Shown one piece after another: positions 53,871 to 63,193 of a stretch of 64,000 nt of DNA. The notes beneath the pieces are model-generated. The model did not search any database. It was not told the origin of the DNA and saw nothing but the letters and a program-made list of their open reading frames with translations. A program made the position numbers and the translations under genes. Position 1 is the first letter of the stretch; every line of letters starts with the position of its first letter. The DNA is taken from NCBI GenBank assembly GCA_029821875.1, contig JALGXW010000004.1:93766-157765 (forward strand). Direction: 5' to 3'. This DNA comes from Candidatus Hebobacterum abditum (GTDB taxonomy: Bacteria > Armatimonadota > Hebobacteria > Hebobacterales > Hebobacteraceae).

Positions 53871-54644
53871 TCACTCATGCACCATAGGCACGAACCGAAC
53901 CGGAATGACCTCCTTCTGCCGAAGCCGCCCCCGGCTCTTCCGAAGGACATAGAGCGTCTGATGAGTCCACTGCGGCCCAACCGGGATCACCATTCGCCCG
54001 CCCTCCCCGAGCTGCTCTGCGAGCGCCTCCGGCACCTCCTCAGGGGCGCAGGTCACGATGATCCCATCGAATGGTGCATGTTCCGGCCATCCGAGATAGC
54101 CGTCACCAGCCTTCACCTGGACTGTCTCGTAGCCGAGCCGCCTTAGCGTCTCCTCGGCCCGCTCTGCCAGCGATGGTATGATCTCGATCGTGTAGACGTG
54201 CGGGGTAAGCTCCGCAAGAACGGCAGCCTGATAGCCGGACCCGGTCCCGATCTCCAGCACCTTGTCGCCCTCCTCGAGCTCGAGCAGCTCGGTCATGAGC
54301 GCGACGATGTAGGGCTGGGAGATGGTCTGTCTCTCGCCGATGGGCAGCGGCCGGTCCTCATAGGCGTGGGGGCGCTGGTCGGCGGGCACGAACTCGTGCC
54401 TGGGGACCTTCTCCATCGCGGCGAGCACGCGCTTGTCCTTGACGCCGCGGGCGCGGATCTGCCGCCGCACCATCATCTGCCGAGGGCCCTCAGGCGTGGG
54501 CCCGGTAGGGGGCTGCTCAGGAGGCTGGCTGCTGTCGTCCTCAGCCCGACAGCCGGCCAATCCTGCCGTCAGCAGGCACGCAAGCGCCCACCACAGCCAG
54601 GGATGCACCCACCGCAAACAACCACGGCTCCTACGGGTCGTCAT
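53871..54644 (-). CDS. pcm: Protein-L-isoaspartate O-methyltransferase, lipoprotein form
   Basis: 257 aa. PCM methylates isoaspartyl residues to start protein repair. The catalytic domain (about 55-257) has RHEFVPADQRPHAYEDRPLP, GERQTISQPYIVALM, the SAM motif KVLEIGTGSGYQAAVLAEL and DGIIVTCAPEEVPEAL. Unusually, it is preceded by a signal peptide with lipobox LAGC (Cys32) and a Pro-rich linker, so it should be a membrane-anchored lipoprotein outside the cytoplasm. ATG 54644 is used. Confidence 0.88.
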   Translation of the reverse strand: MTTRRSRGCLRWVHPWLWWALACLLTAGLAGCRAEDDSSQPPEQPPTGPTPEGPRQMMVRRQIRARGVKDKRVLAAMEKVPRHEFVPADQRPHAYEDRPLPIGERQTISQPYIVALMTELLELEEGDKVLEIGTGSGYQAAVLAELTPHVYTIEIIPSLAERAEETLRRLGYETVQVKAGDGYLGWPEHAPFDGIIVTCAPEEVPEALAEQLGEGGRMVIPVGPQWTHQTLYVLRKSRGRLRQKEVIPVRFVPMVHE

Positions 54645-54739
54645 GGCGGATCACCTCCGCTGATGAGAGTTCCTTTCGCAGTCGGATGGCAATCACCTGT
54701 CGAGAGCTGGCAACTCGCGTCGGTTCGCCGCCGCGTTGG

Positions 54740-54769
54740 TTGCTCCGCCACAGACGCCTGTGCTATAAT
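54740..54769 (+). promoter_or_regulatory. Promoter for the DUF4342-like gene and glyQ
   Basis: TTGCTC (54740-54745), an 18 bp spacer and a perfect TATAAT (54764-54769), 102 bp before ATG 54871. Confidence 0.5.
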
Positions 54770-54870
54770 CCGGCGCAAGGTCCTGCGTCGAACAGCAGAC
54801 CTGCCAGCAGCCCTGAGGACCGGCCCGATCGCCGCGCGATCCGGTGCGGTTCCTGATGAGAGGTGAGCCG

Positions 54871-55269
54871 ATGGCCAGCTTTGACATGGCGCTTGTGGAC
54901 GAGCTCCGACAGCGCCTCGATGCCACCTACGAAGAGGCACTCATGGGTCTCGAAGAGACCGACGGCGATCTGCTAAGAGCGCTTGCTGCAATCGAACGGC
55001 GGCGGCGCGAGCGCCAGGAGGCAATGGAGGGCGGCGAGCTCATTGGCCGCGCCGTCGGCATGGCGCGAGAGGGGAAGCTGTCCGGCCTCGAGGTCAAGCT
55101 GGGGGATAGGACGGTGCGCAGACTGCCGCTCCCCAAGGGCACGCCGGCTGCGATAGCCGGCGCCGTCCTCTCCGCGGTGCTGTCGCAGCTCTCGGTGGAT
55201 CTGATCCCCAAGGAGTCCGCAGGGCCGGCGGCCGACGAGTCTGAGAGCGTGGTCGAGGAAGCGGGTTGA
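54871..55269 (+). CDS. DUF4342-like protein with N-terminal UBA/CUE-like helices
   Basis: 132 aa. Residues 8-45 ([20 protein letters not shown], then [12 protein letters not shown]) look like the UBA/TS-N three-helix motif. Residues about 60-110 ([20 protein letters not shown], then a beta strand and a [15 protein letters not shown] helix) resemble DUF4342. Start ATG 54871 follows GAGGTGAG. The glyQ TTG overlaps its stop (TTGA), so translation is coupled to a tRNA synthetase subunit. Function unknown. Confidence 0.72.
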   Translation: MASFDMALVDELRQRLDATYEEALMGLEETDGDLLRALAAIERRRRERQEAMEGGELIGRAVGMAREGKLSGLEVKLGDRTVRRLPLPKGTPAAIAGAVLSAVLSQLSVDLIPKESAGPAADESESVVEEAG

Positions 55270-56198
55270 CCTTCCAGGAGGTCATATTCGCGCTCGAGCA
55301 GTTCTGGGCTCATCGCGGCTGCGTTATCGAGCAATCCTACGACGTGGAAGTGGGCGCCGGCACCATGTGCCCCGCGACCTTCCTTCGCGTGTTGGGTCCC
55401 GAGCCCTGGCGGGCCGCTTATGTTCAGCCCTCGCGCCGCGCCGATGACGGCCGATACGGGGAGAACCCATACCGGTTCTATCGCCACTTCCAGTGCCAGG
55501 TTGTTCTCAAGCCATCGCCCTCCGACGTTCAGCATGTGTACCTCGACAGTCTGCGCGCACTTGGCTTCGAGCCGAAGGAGCACGACATACGTTTCATGGA
55601 GGATGACTGGGAGGCGCCGACCCTTGGAGCTTCAGGCGTCGGTTGGCAGGTGTGGTTGGACGGCCTCGAGATTACGCAGTTCACCTACTTCCAGCAAGCA
55701 GGTGGTATCGAACTCTCGCCTGTGTCTGTCGAGCTCACCTATGGGCTGGAGCGAATCACAATGGCCATCCAGGGCGTCGACCATTTCAAGGATATCGTAT
55801 GGGGCGGCGCAGGCGTTACCTACGGCGAGATCTACCGGATGGCGGAGGCGGAATGGTCTCGCTACAACTACCAGTCGGCCGACGTCGAGACGGTAAAGAA
55901 GACCTTCGACATGTGCGAGGGAGAGGCCCAACGCCTGATCGACCTCAGTCGGCCAACGGACGATGAAGAAGCAGAGCCGGCCGTTCTCGCCAAGAGCTGC
56001 ATCGTCCCGGCCTACGAGCTGGTGTTGAAATGCTCCAACTCCTTCAACGTCCTGGACGCTCGGGGAGCGCTCAGCGTGCAGGAGAGGGCCTCGTACATCG
56101 GCCGCGTACGGAACCTCGCGCGCCAAGTCGCACGAGCCTACCTCGCACAGCGCGAGGCACTCGGCTATCCACTGCTGAAGGAGGAAGTCAAGACCTGA
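55266..56198 (+). CDS. glyQ: Glycyl-tRNA synthetase alpha subunit
   Basis: 310 aa. The alpha subunit carries the class II aminoacylation core of the alpha2-beta2 enzyme. [63 protein letters not shown] and [15 protein letters not shown] are unmistakable. The start is TTG 55266, overlapping the upstream gene. It is followed by a terminator and a secreted-protein gene, not by glyS, which is usually adjacent; the beta subunit must be elsewhere. Confidence 0.95.
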   Translation: MTFQEVIFALEQFWAHRGCVIEQSYDVEVGAGTMCPATFLRVLGPEPWRAAYVQPSRRADDGRYGENPYRFYRHFQCQVVLKPSPSDVQHVYLDSLRALGFEPKEHDIRFMEDDWEAPTLGASGVGWQVWLDGLEITQFTYFQQAGGIELSPVSVELTYGLERITMAIQGVDHFKDIVWGGAGVTYGEIYRMAEAEWSRYNYQSADVETVKKTFDMCEGEAQRLIDLSRPTDDEEAEPAVLAKSCIVPAYELVLKCSNSFNVLDARGALSVQERASYIGRVRNLARQVARAYLAQREALGYPLLKEEVKT

Positions 56199-56232
56199 AC
56201 GTGGGGCGTCGGGCCCCGGGGCTGTCGAGGCG

Positions 56233-56258
56233 AGGCGGCGCGCTGTGCGGCGCCGCCT
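56233..56258 (+). terminator. Intrinsic terminator after glyQ
   Basis: AGGCGGCGC (56233-56241), an 8-nt loop and GCGCCGCCT (56250-56258) form a 9 bp stem followed by TCTTC. Confidence 0.7.
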
Positions 56259-56312
56259 TCTTCGGAGGTGGCCCAGCTTTGACGACGACATGGCCGTGAG
56301 AGCGACATCTGG

Positions 56313-58118
56313 ATGAACGCGAGAGTTCGCTGGCACCTGCTCCTGGGAATCGCCATCGCGCTGTCTTGCGCACGCGCCGAGGCGGTGAGCACTCTCGTCT
56401 TCAAGGCCGTGCCGGTGGAAGTGGACGCCGGGAGCGGCCCGCGTGGCCGCATCTACGCCGGCCCCCACGGTGTGATGACACTGGCCGGCCGCGGCCCGAG
56501 ATCGGTGAACGATGCCTTGGAGGTGGCCAGGCGGCTCAACGAGCTGGCCGAAGCAGGTCTTGCAGCGGAACACATCGCGGTCCGCAAGGAGGGAGGCAGC
56601 TACGTCATAGCCGCCGACGACCGGCGAGTCGTACAGGTCGACCGACGCTTGGCGAAGTTCCACCAAAGCACGCCCGATCGCCTGGCGCACATGTGGGCTG
56701 AGAACGTGTCCAACGCGTTCAGTCGGCCCTATCTGTCTGTCCGACCGATCGTTGTCCCGGTTGGCGAGACTCGCACCGCGCAGGTGAAGGGGAATACCGT
56801 TGGCCGTGTGACAGTCCACGTCGGCGGGCCGGTTGCCACAGCGTCGTACGAGGGCCAGACCAGGTCGGTGCAGGTCCTCGGCCTGGAAACAGGCTACGCG
56901 GAGCTGGTGGTCTCCGATGACCGGAGCGTGCTCCGCGTACCGGTCCGCGCGGCGAAGTATGCTGGCCGCTTGAGCGGTTCGATCATCGCCGTCGTGACGG
57001 GACACCCGACCACGCAGGAGGCGATCTACCAGGCTGTCCGCGCCGCCGTCGCGGACGGCTTGACGCTGGAGCCCGGCGCGTGGGCCAGCATCGCGCCCTG
57101 GGTGGACGACACCCCCGAGCTGGCCGCCGGGGCCTCGACTCAGGTCCCAGTCCGCGTCAGTGCGGCCGGACACGACTACCTCCCCTACCGACAACGGCGC
57201 GTCGTCACAGTGTGGAACGACGGCATTGCGGCCGAGCCGGTAGAGGCACTCATGGTCAGCAATTCTCCGGAACGTCTGCAGGCCCATGGGGTCTGGTTCG
57301 AGGGAGCGCTGCGCGACTTCGGATCTGCGCGGCTTCTGTACCATCATGTCAATGGGATGGGCGAGCCGGCCGATCTGATTGTTGAACTCCTGAACCTCGG
57401 GGACAGCGCCGCTCGCGTTCACGTCGCTGCTGGCAAGGGCGGGCCGAGCAGAGATGAGTCGTGGGCCGGCCACCGCGCGGCGCGGGACTTCCTTCGCAGC
57501 CGCCTGCACGGAGTGGGCTGGGTCATTCCAATTGCGCCCGAATCAGCGGCTCCCGTCTTGGTGCAACGCGTCACGCCCGGATCGACTGCCAGTGGCGTGC
57601 TCGAGCTACGGGCGCTGGGGCAGGGAGACTTCCGCGTCCGCTGCTATCTGGCACGCTCCCGCTCGTCATGGCTGCCATACGCGATTCACTCCTATCGGCC
57701 ATCACCCATTCTCGGAAGATGGCACTTCCAGGCAGCGCGGGAGGAGATCTCGGCCAAGTACGAGGTGGGCCGCGACTGGGCCTTCATCACCATCGGCGAC
57801 AAGGCCCCGCGCGGGCTGCTCGGGGACGATACGCTTCCCGGCAGCTACGGCGTTATCCACGAGATCAGGCTCGACCTCAGCAATCCCACTGACGAGGTAG
57901 CACGAGTCGAGGTGATGCTGGAACCCGGCGGCGGAGCCGCGCGCGGCACCCTGATCGTAGACGGTGAACTGGCCGATGCCGCCGTGCTGACGCGCAGCTC
58001 AGAGGCCCGCATCGCCCTCTATAGGATGGCGCCCGGGGAGGTGCGAACTGTACGGATACAGACCATGCCGGAGAGCGGGTCTAGCTATCCCGTAAGGCTG
58101 GTCGCACGTTCGCTCTGA
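56313..58118 (+). CDS. Secreted protein of unknown function (601 aa)
   Basis: A signal peptide (residues 7-24) precedes the mature part. Residues 28-110 form an alpha/beta segment containing SVNDALEVARRLNELAEAGL and IAADDRRVVQVD. Residues about 145-215 resemble a pilus-type Ig-like beta domain (TVHVGGPVATASYEGQTRSV, TGYAELVVSDDRSVLRVPV). The rest is mostly beta with repeated Asn/Asp-Pro turns. No catalytic motif is recognised. It starts a short run with the peptidase and the GxGD candidate, spaced by 1 bp and overlapping by 4 bp, so these three are probably one operon. Confidence 0.65.
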   Translation: MNARVRWHLLLGIAIALSCARAEAVSTLVFKAVPVEVDAGSGPRGRIYAGPHGVMTLAGRGPRSVNDALEVARRLNELAEAGLAAEHIAVRKEGGSYVIAADDRRVVQVDRRLAKFHQSTPDRLAHMWAENVSNAFSRPYLSVRPIVVPVGETRTAQVKGNTVGRVTVHVGGPVATASYEGQTRSVQVLGLETGYAELVVSDDRSVLRVPVRAAKYAGRLSGSIIAVVTGHPTTQEAIYQAVRAAVADGLTLEPGAWASIAPWVDDTPELAAGASTQVPVRVSAAGHDYLPYRQRRVVTVWNDGIAAEPVEALMVSNSPERLQAHGVWFEGALRDFGSARLLYHHVNGMGEPADLIVELLNLGDSAARVHVAAGKGGPSRDESWAGHRAARDFLRSRLHGVGWVIPIAPESAAPVLVQRVTPGSTASGVLELRALGQGDFRVRCYLARSRSSWLPYAIHSYRPSPILGRWHFQAAREEISAKYEVGRDWAFITIGDKAPRGLLGDDTLPGSYGVIHEIRLDLSNPTDEVARVEVMLEPGGGAARGTLIVDGELADAAVLTRSSEARIALYRMAPGEVRTVRIQTMPESGSSYPVRLVARSL

Positions 58119-58119
58119 G

Positions 58120-59070
58120 GTGCCCATGAGGGATCTAGCACGGAGGATCGGTGTGGCTCTCGCGCTGGTGCTCCTCGCGGAGGGAGCGCCGGCTGCACAG
58201 CGGACCGAGGCCGAGCGGCCTCGGCTCCTTGTCGAGAGTCAGTACGCGAAGGTCGTGGGGGTTCCGAAGGCACGTGCAACGGCGCGCACGGTGGCGACTC
58301 TGATCGACGACGCCGTCCCGCGCATCGGAGCCATTGTCGGCACAGATGACCTCCGACCCGTGCCGGCGGCGATCTACCTCGACCGGTCGGCCTTTGTCGA
58401 AGCTACTGGCATCCCTGCAAGGGCCCGCGTCGTCGGCCTGGCCACCTTCCCGGCCGGTCTGATACACGTGGACGGCACCGGCCTGCTGGCCACCATCGAG
58501 ACGGTCGTGCCACACGAAGTTGGGCACGTGCTGACGGCGCGCGCTCTGGGTCCGGCCTTGCCGGCCCTTCCGGTCTGGATGAACGAGGGCATTGCCGAAT
58601 ACGTCGCCGGCGAGCGGGCCGCGCAGGTGGACCCCGTATGGGTCCGGGCCCTCGGTCGCGGGGCGGCGCTCGAGCTGACAGAGCTCGACACGGCAATCGG
58701 AGAGCGCGGCGAGACTGCAGGGCTGGCGTACGCGGAGGCGGCCTCCATCGTCAACTTCCTGGTGGCGCAGCGAGGGGAAGGCGTGATTGCTGACTTGCTC
58801 AGTTCCCTAACTCAGACACAGGACTTCGATGCCACCCTCCGAGAGGTCACCGGCTGGGGAAGCACGGAGCTCGAGTCTACGTGGCGCGACTCGGTCGTAC
58901 GTAAGTGGCGCTGGCCGCTCCTCGCTCAGTCGCCCCTCCTCATCTACGCACTGATGGTTCTCCTCTTCCTCGTGGGCCTTGCTCGCTACCTGAGGGAGCG
59001 TCGACGCCGGCAGGAGACGCATGGAGAGGACTGGTACAATTCGACGGACCGATGGGGGGGTGATGTGTGA
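58120..59070 (+). CDS. Gluzincin-like zinc peptidase (peptidase MA type), membrane-anchored
   Basis: About 316 aa. An N-terminal signal is followed by a zincin domain with HEVGH (132-136) and the downstream Glu160 in WMNEGIAEYVAGE, a HExxH-E gluzincin arrangement. A C-terminal TM (about 269-290) and a basic tail anchor it with the catalytic domain outside. GTG 58120 or ATG 58126 could be the start. It overlaps the next gene by 4 bp. Protease activity is inferred from the metal site. Confidence 0.8.
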   Translation: MPMRDLARRIGVALALVLLAEGAPAAQRTEAERPRLLVESQYAKVVGVPKARATARTVATLIDDAVPRIGAIVGTDDLRPVPAAIYLDRSAFVEATGIPARARVVGLATFPAGLIHVDGTGLLATIETVVPHEVGHVLTARALGPALPALPVWMNEGIAEYVAGERAAQVDPVWVRALGRGAALELTELDTAIGERGETAGLAYAEAASIVNFLVAQRGEGVIADLLSSLTQTQDFDATLREVTGWGSTELESTWRDSVVRKWRWPLLAQSPLLIYALMVLLFLVGLARYLRERRRRQETHGEDWYNSTDRWGGDV

Positions 59071-60041
59071 GCGCGGACTCAGCGGAAGGGCGAACAGGGA
59101 ACGGCCAGGCCCCGTGGTCCCGCCGCCGACCCAAGCAGGCGGCGGCACTCTATGTCGTCGCCTACATCGCCGTCGCCGCCCTGGGCGGCTGGCTCGTGGC
59201 TGCGCTCGGAGCGGCTCTCGCGCCGTACTTGGCCGAGCCAGTAAGCGCCGCGGCTGTGCTGGGTCTCGGCCTCGTTGTGACAGTCATCGCTGCGGTCGTG
59301 TTGGGGCTGTCCCTGCTGCTGGTGCTGAGCATCTGCCGGATACGGACGGACGTCAGCAAAGAGGTCATCGCTATTCTCTGCCTGTCGGTTCTCTTCCCAC
59401 TGACTCGGCCATCGGTGTTCGCCTTCCTGGGCAGGTGGGTCGGGCTCCCGGAGGCCGGGGCTCGTGTGGCGGAAGCACTCTCCGTTCTGCCCGGCCAGCT
59501 GCTCATTGGCAACACGGTGCTCATTGTCTGGGCCGCCTTCCTTGGCAAGCTCGTCTCGCGAATCATCAAGGAGGGGAATCTGCTAGTGCCCGTGGCCGTT
59601 GTCGCCGCGGTCGCAGATGTCATCACCGTGTTCTGGGGCATAGTCAAGCATGTGACCGAAACCGCGCCCGAAGTGGCGGAGACCTTCAGCGCGGCCGCCC
59701 CGGTCGAGCTACCAGAGGGCGTGTATGCACCGATTCTTGCGTTCGTGGGGATAGGCGACTTCTTGTTCCTGTCGCTGTTCTTCGCAGTCGCCATTCGGTA
59801 CGCGATGCGGCCAGTCAAGACGCTGTGGGCCTCGTATGTGGTGATGCTGGTGGCGCCGCTGGGCTTCTGGTTCGTGCCGGGAGGACCTGGTTTACCTGGC
59901 CTGCCGTTCATCGCCGCGGCCGCGCTGTGGGCCAACTGGCGTCACATCAGGTTCAATCCCGAGGAGAAGCGGGCGCTGGCCGTTGCGGCGGCGCTCGTGG
60001 CCGCAGTCGTCGCCGCGGTATGGGTGGTCTTTCACAGGTAA
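59067..60041 (+). CDS. Candidate presenilin/SPP-like (GxGD) intramembrane protease
   Basis: A 324-aa polytopic membrane protein with about 8-9 TM helices. Asp184 lies in a TM helix in VAAVADVITVFWG, resembling the YD-x-I-S-V-Y end of presenilin TM6. Gly228-Ile-Gly-Asp231 in AFVGIGDFLFLSLFF matches the GxGD motif of TM7. PGLP (277-280) stands where presenilin/SPP proteins have PALP. Together this is the full A22-type signature order. It overlaps a gluzincin peptidase gene (GTGA). Type IV prepilin peptidases also have GxGD but differ in layout. The call is from motifs only. Confidence 0.55.
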   Translation: MSADSAEGRTGNGQAPWSRRRPKQAAALYVVAYIAVAALGGWLVAALGAALAPYLAEPVSAAAVLGLGLVVTVIAAVVLGLSLLLVLSICRIRTDVSKEVIAILCLSVLFPLTRPSVFAFLGRWVGLPEAGARVAEALSVLPGQLLIGNTVLIVWAAFLGKLVSRIIKEGNLLVPVAVVAAVADVITVFWGIVKHVTETAPEVAETFSAAAPVELPEGVYAPILAFVGIGDFLFLSLFFAVAIRYAMRPVKTLWASYVVMLVAPLGFWFVPGGPGLPGLPFIAAAALWANWRHIRFNPEEKRALAVAAALVAAVVAAVWVVFHR

Positions 60042-60058
60042 CACGATTCTGGCATAAT
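60030..60058 (+). promoter_or_regulatory. Candidate leuS promoter
   Basis: TTTCAC (60030-60035), a 17 bp spacer and CATAAT (60053-60058), 20 bp before ATG 60079. Confidence 0.35.
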
Positions 60059-60078
60059 GAAGGCTGATACGTGGAGGC

Positions 60079-62559
60079 ATGAGCCGAGTGGAGCAGCATT
60101 ACAGGCCAAGAGAGATAGAGCCGAAGTGGCAGCAGCGCTGGCAGGATCGCGAGCTGCACCAGGCACGTGAGGAGGCCGGGCGGCCCAAGTTCTACTGCCT
60201 GGAGATGTTCCCCTACCCCAGCGGCGACGTACATGTGGGGCATGTGCGGAACTACACCATCGGCGACGCCGTCGCGCGCTGGCACCGGATGCGGGGGTAC
60301 AACGTGCTCTACCCGATGGGATTCGATGCCTTCGGTCAACCGGCCGAGGCCGCGGCTGTCAGGCACAATGCCCACCCGGCCACCTGGACGTACGAATGCA
60401 TCGAGCGGATGCGGGGGCAGTTTCGGCGGCTTGGGAACAGCTACGACTGGGACCGCGAAGTCGTCACCTGCGAGCCCGACTACTACCGCTGGAACCAGTG
60501 GTTCTTCCTGAAGTTCCTCGAGCGCGGGTTGGCCTATCGCGCGACGGCTCCGGTGAACTGGTGCCCGAAGTGCGAGTTCGTGCTGTCGGACGAGGAGGCC
60601 CAGGGCGGGAAGTGCTGGCGGTGTGACGGGCCGGTCACGAAGGAAGACCGCGAGCAATGGTTCTTCAGGATGACCGACTACACCGACCGGCTGCTGGAGG
60701 ACCTGGAGCAGCTCACCGAGTGGCCCGAGCGCGTCCGTGTGATGCAGGCGAACTGGATCGGCCGCAGCGAGGGGGTGGAGTTCGAACTCGAAGTGGTCGG
60801 CAGCGAGGAGAAGATCCAGGTCTTCACCACCCGCATCGACACGATCTTCGGCGTGACCTACGTCGTGCTCGCGCCGGAGCACGAACTCGTCGACCGACTC
60901 GTGACGGGCGACGAGCTCCGCCGGAAGGTGGAGGCGTACCGGACCGAGGTGGCCTCGAAGACGAACGTCGAACGGATGTCCGAGGAGGCGAAGGGCGGCC
61001 TGCGTCTGGACGTCGAGGCCGTCAATCCCGCCAACGGAGAGCGGGTACCGATCTTCATTGCGGACTACGTCCTGCTCGGCTACGGCACCGGCGCGATAAT
61101 GGCGGTGCCGGCCCATGACCAGCGTGACTTCGAGTTCGCCCATGCGCACGGCCTGCCGATCCGAGTGGTGATCCAGCCGGAGGGCGAGACGCTCGACCCA
61201 GCGACGATGGCGTCGGCCTACGTCGACGACGGCGTCCAGGTGAACTCCGGGCAGTTCGAGGGGCTGCCGAACACAGCCGCGCAGACGAAGATGGCAGAGT
61301 GGCTGGAGGAGCGGGAAGTCGGTCGGAGACGCATCAACTACCGGCTGCGCGACTGGCTCGTCTCGCGCCAGCGCTACTGGGGGACGCCCATCCCGATCAT
61401 CTACTGCGAGGCCTGTGGCACCGTGCCGGTCCCTGAGTCCGATCTCCCGGTCGTGCTCCCTCCCGACCTGCCATACACGGCGACGGGTTCGATCCTGCCG
61501 CAGGCGGAGTCGTTTGTGACGACGACGTGCCCGAAGTGCGGCGCGCCCGCCCGGCGGGAGACAGACACGATGGCGCAGTGGATCGAGTCCTGCTGGTACT
61601 TCCTGCGCTACGCCGACCCGCACAGCCAGCAGATCCCCTTCTCCCGCGAGGCGGCCGACCGGTGGCTTCCGGTCGACCAGTACATCGGGGGGATAGAGCA
61701 CGCGGTGTTGCACCTGCTGTACTCCCGCTTCTTCACGAAAGTCCTCTACGACCTCGGGCTTATCGGCTTCGAGGAGCCCTTCACGAGGCTCTTCACCCAC
61801 GGGATGCTGCTGATGGACGGCGCGGCGATGAGCAAGTCGCGGGGCGGTGTGGCGCCCGACGATATCATCGCCCGGTATGGCGCCGATGCGCTGCGGACCT
61901 ACATCCTGTTCATTGCGCCGCCGCATCAGGAGGCAGACTGGCAGGAGGGCGGGATCGAGGGGGTGTGGCGCTTCCTGAATCGCGCCTGGCGCGCGGTCCT
62001 GCGGCACTCGAGTAGCTTCCACCCCGAGTGGGCAGCGACGGCGCAAGAGGCGACGAGCCCAGCAGCCATCGCCTTCCGACGGAAGACCCACCAGGCTATC
62101 CGACAGGTCACTCAAGATATCGAGCGCTGGCACTTCAACACGGCCGTTAGTGCTCTGATGGAACTGGTCAACGCAATGACCGAGGTGGCCGACGAGAGTC
62201 TGGAGGGCGATCTCGGGGCGACTTACTCCGAGGCGTGCGAGAGCCTTGCTCTGCTGCTGGCGCCGCTTGCGCCTCATCTCGCCGAAGAGCTATGGGAGAT
62301 GCTCGGCCACGAGCAGAGCGTCCATCTGGCCGGCTGGCCCACGTGGAACGATGGGATCGCCAGGGAAGACGAAGTCACCGTGGTCCTGCAGGTGAACGGG
62401 AAGCTGCGCGACCGGATTTCCGTTGTACCCGGCACACCGAAGGCCGATCTCGAAACCCGGGCGCTTGCCTCGGAGAAGGTGCAGTCGCACCTTCAGGGCA
62501 AGTCAGTGCGCCAGGTTGTTGTTGTTCCCGATCGTCTGGTGAACATCGTAGCAAGCTGA
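60079..62559 (+). CDS. leuS: Leucyl-tRNA synthetase
   Basis: 826 aa, normal bacterial length. The HIGH motif is HVGH (52-55) in YPSGDVHVGHVRNYTIGD. Two zinc-type Cys clusters are present (CPKCEFV...CWRCDGP and CEAC...CPKCGAP). A CP1 editing domain (about 230-420, TTRIDTIFGVTY, GTGAIMAVPAHDQRD) and the KMSKS loop read AMSKS (583-587). The C-terminal anticodon-binding and LeuS-specific domains complete it. The first Lys of KMSKS is replaced by Ala. Confidence 0.96.
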   Translation: MSRVEQHYRPREIEPKWQQRWQDRELHQAREEAGRPKFYCLEMFPYPSGDVHVGHVRNYTIGDAVARWHRMRGYNVLYPMGFDAFGQPAEAAAVRHNAHPATWTYECIERMRGQFRRLGNSYDWDREVVTCEPDYYRWNQWFFLKFLERGLAYRATAPVNWCPKCEFVLSDEEAQGGKCWRCDGPVTKEDREQWFFRMTDYTDRLLEDLEQLTEWPERVRVMQANWIGRSEGVEFELEVVGSEEKIQVFTTRIDTIFGVTYVVLAPEHELVDRLVTGDELRRKVEAYRTEVASKTNVERMSEEAKGGLRLDVEAVNPANGERVPIFIADYVLLGYGTGAIMAVPAHDQRDFEFAHAHGLPIRVVIQPEGETLDPATMASAYVDDGVQVNSGQFEGLPNTAAQTKMAEWLEEREVGRRRINYRLRDWLVSRQRYWGTPIPIIYCEACGTVPVPESDLPVVLPPDLPYTATGSILPQAESFVTTTCPKCGAPARRETDTMAQWIESCWYFLRYADPHSQQIPFSREAADRWLPVDQYIGGIEHAVLHLLYSRFFTKVLYDLGLIGFEEPFTRLFTHGMLLMDGAAMSKSRGGVAPDDIIARYGADALRTYILFIAPPHQEADWQEGGIEGVWRFLNRAWRAVLRHSSSFHPEWAATAQEATSPAAIAFRRKTHQAIRQVTQDIERWHFNTAVSALMELVNAMTEVADESLEGDLGATYSEACESLALLLAPLAPHLAEELWEMLGHEQSVHLAGWPTWNDGIAREDEVTVVLQVNGKLRDRISVVPGTPKADLETRALASEKVQSHLQGKSVRQVVVVPDRLVNIVAS

Positions 62560-62596
62560 ATCCCGGGGCACGGGATCACGCGGTTAGCGAGCCAGC

Positions 62597-63193
62597 ATGT
62601 TCTACCTCTCGCGTGGCGAGAAGGTGGCCTTAGTGCTACTTCTGGTGCTCCTGTTGGCGGGCGCCAGCACCTTGACCTACGCGAAGCGTCGCCACGGAGG
62701 CCGGCAGACCGCGGAGCCGATCCTCGCGCCCGCTCCGACCGACGCCCGCGGCCGCCAGATGGCCATTCGCGTCTCGGGAGCTGTCTCCATGCCCGGCGTC
62801 TACGGACTGCCGGCGGGGGCGCGGCTGAGGGATGCCATCAGCGTCGCGGGCGGCGCGACCGAGCGGGCCGATCTCCGCGACCTCGACCTCTCAGTCCGGC
62901 TGAGGGATGGTGAGAGGGTGCTGGTGCCATACCGGGTTCACGTGCCTGTAGCCGAGCACGAGCAGGTCCCCGTCGAGCCGATCGGGGGGGCCATATCTCT
63001 CAACCGGGCATCGAAGCAGGAGCTGGAGTCGCTACCCGGTATTGGACCTGTGTATGCTGAGCAGATAATCGCCTACCGTCTGAAGAAGATGCGCGAGGAG
63101 GGTGCGGGGTTCCAGAGCACCGATGAGCTGTTGAACATCCCTGGCATAGGTCCAAGGCGCTTTGCCGCGGTGAAGGACCTCGTCGCTCCCTAG
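62597..63193 (+). CDS. comEA: ComEA-like DNA-binding protein (SLBB plus helix-hairpin-helix)
   Basis: 198 aa. An N-terminal TM anchor (9-29), an SLBB domain (about 57-115: IRVSGAVSMPGVYGLPAG, LRDGERVLVPY), then two helix-hairpin-helix motifs (LNRASKQELESLPGIGPVYA and STDELLNIPGIGPRRFAAV). This is the layout of ComEA, which binds DNA outside the membrane for natural transformation. It lies 37 bp after leuS. No comEC is visible in the window. Confidence 0.9.
   Translation: MFYLSRGEKVALVLLLVLLLAGASTLTYAKRRHGGRQTAEPILAPAPTDARGRQMAIRVSGAVSMPGVYGLPAGARLRDAISVAGGATERADLRDLDLSVRLRDGERVLVPYRVHVPVAEHEQVPVEPIGGAISLNRASKQELESLPGIGPVYAEQIIAYRLKKMREEGAGFQSTDELLNIPGIGPRRFAAVKDLVAP

Noticed and set aside
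55632..57509. 625-codon open frame on the minus strand over glyQ and the 601-aa secreted gene
   Set aside because: It crosses two genes on the other strand, one of them certain, and shows no domain, signal or SD.
59953..62277. 774-codon open frame antisense to leuS
   Set aside because: It mirrors leuS codon by codon; the high-GC third positions keep the opposite strand open. It has no family resemblance.
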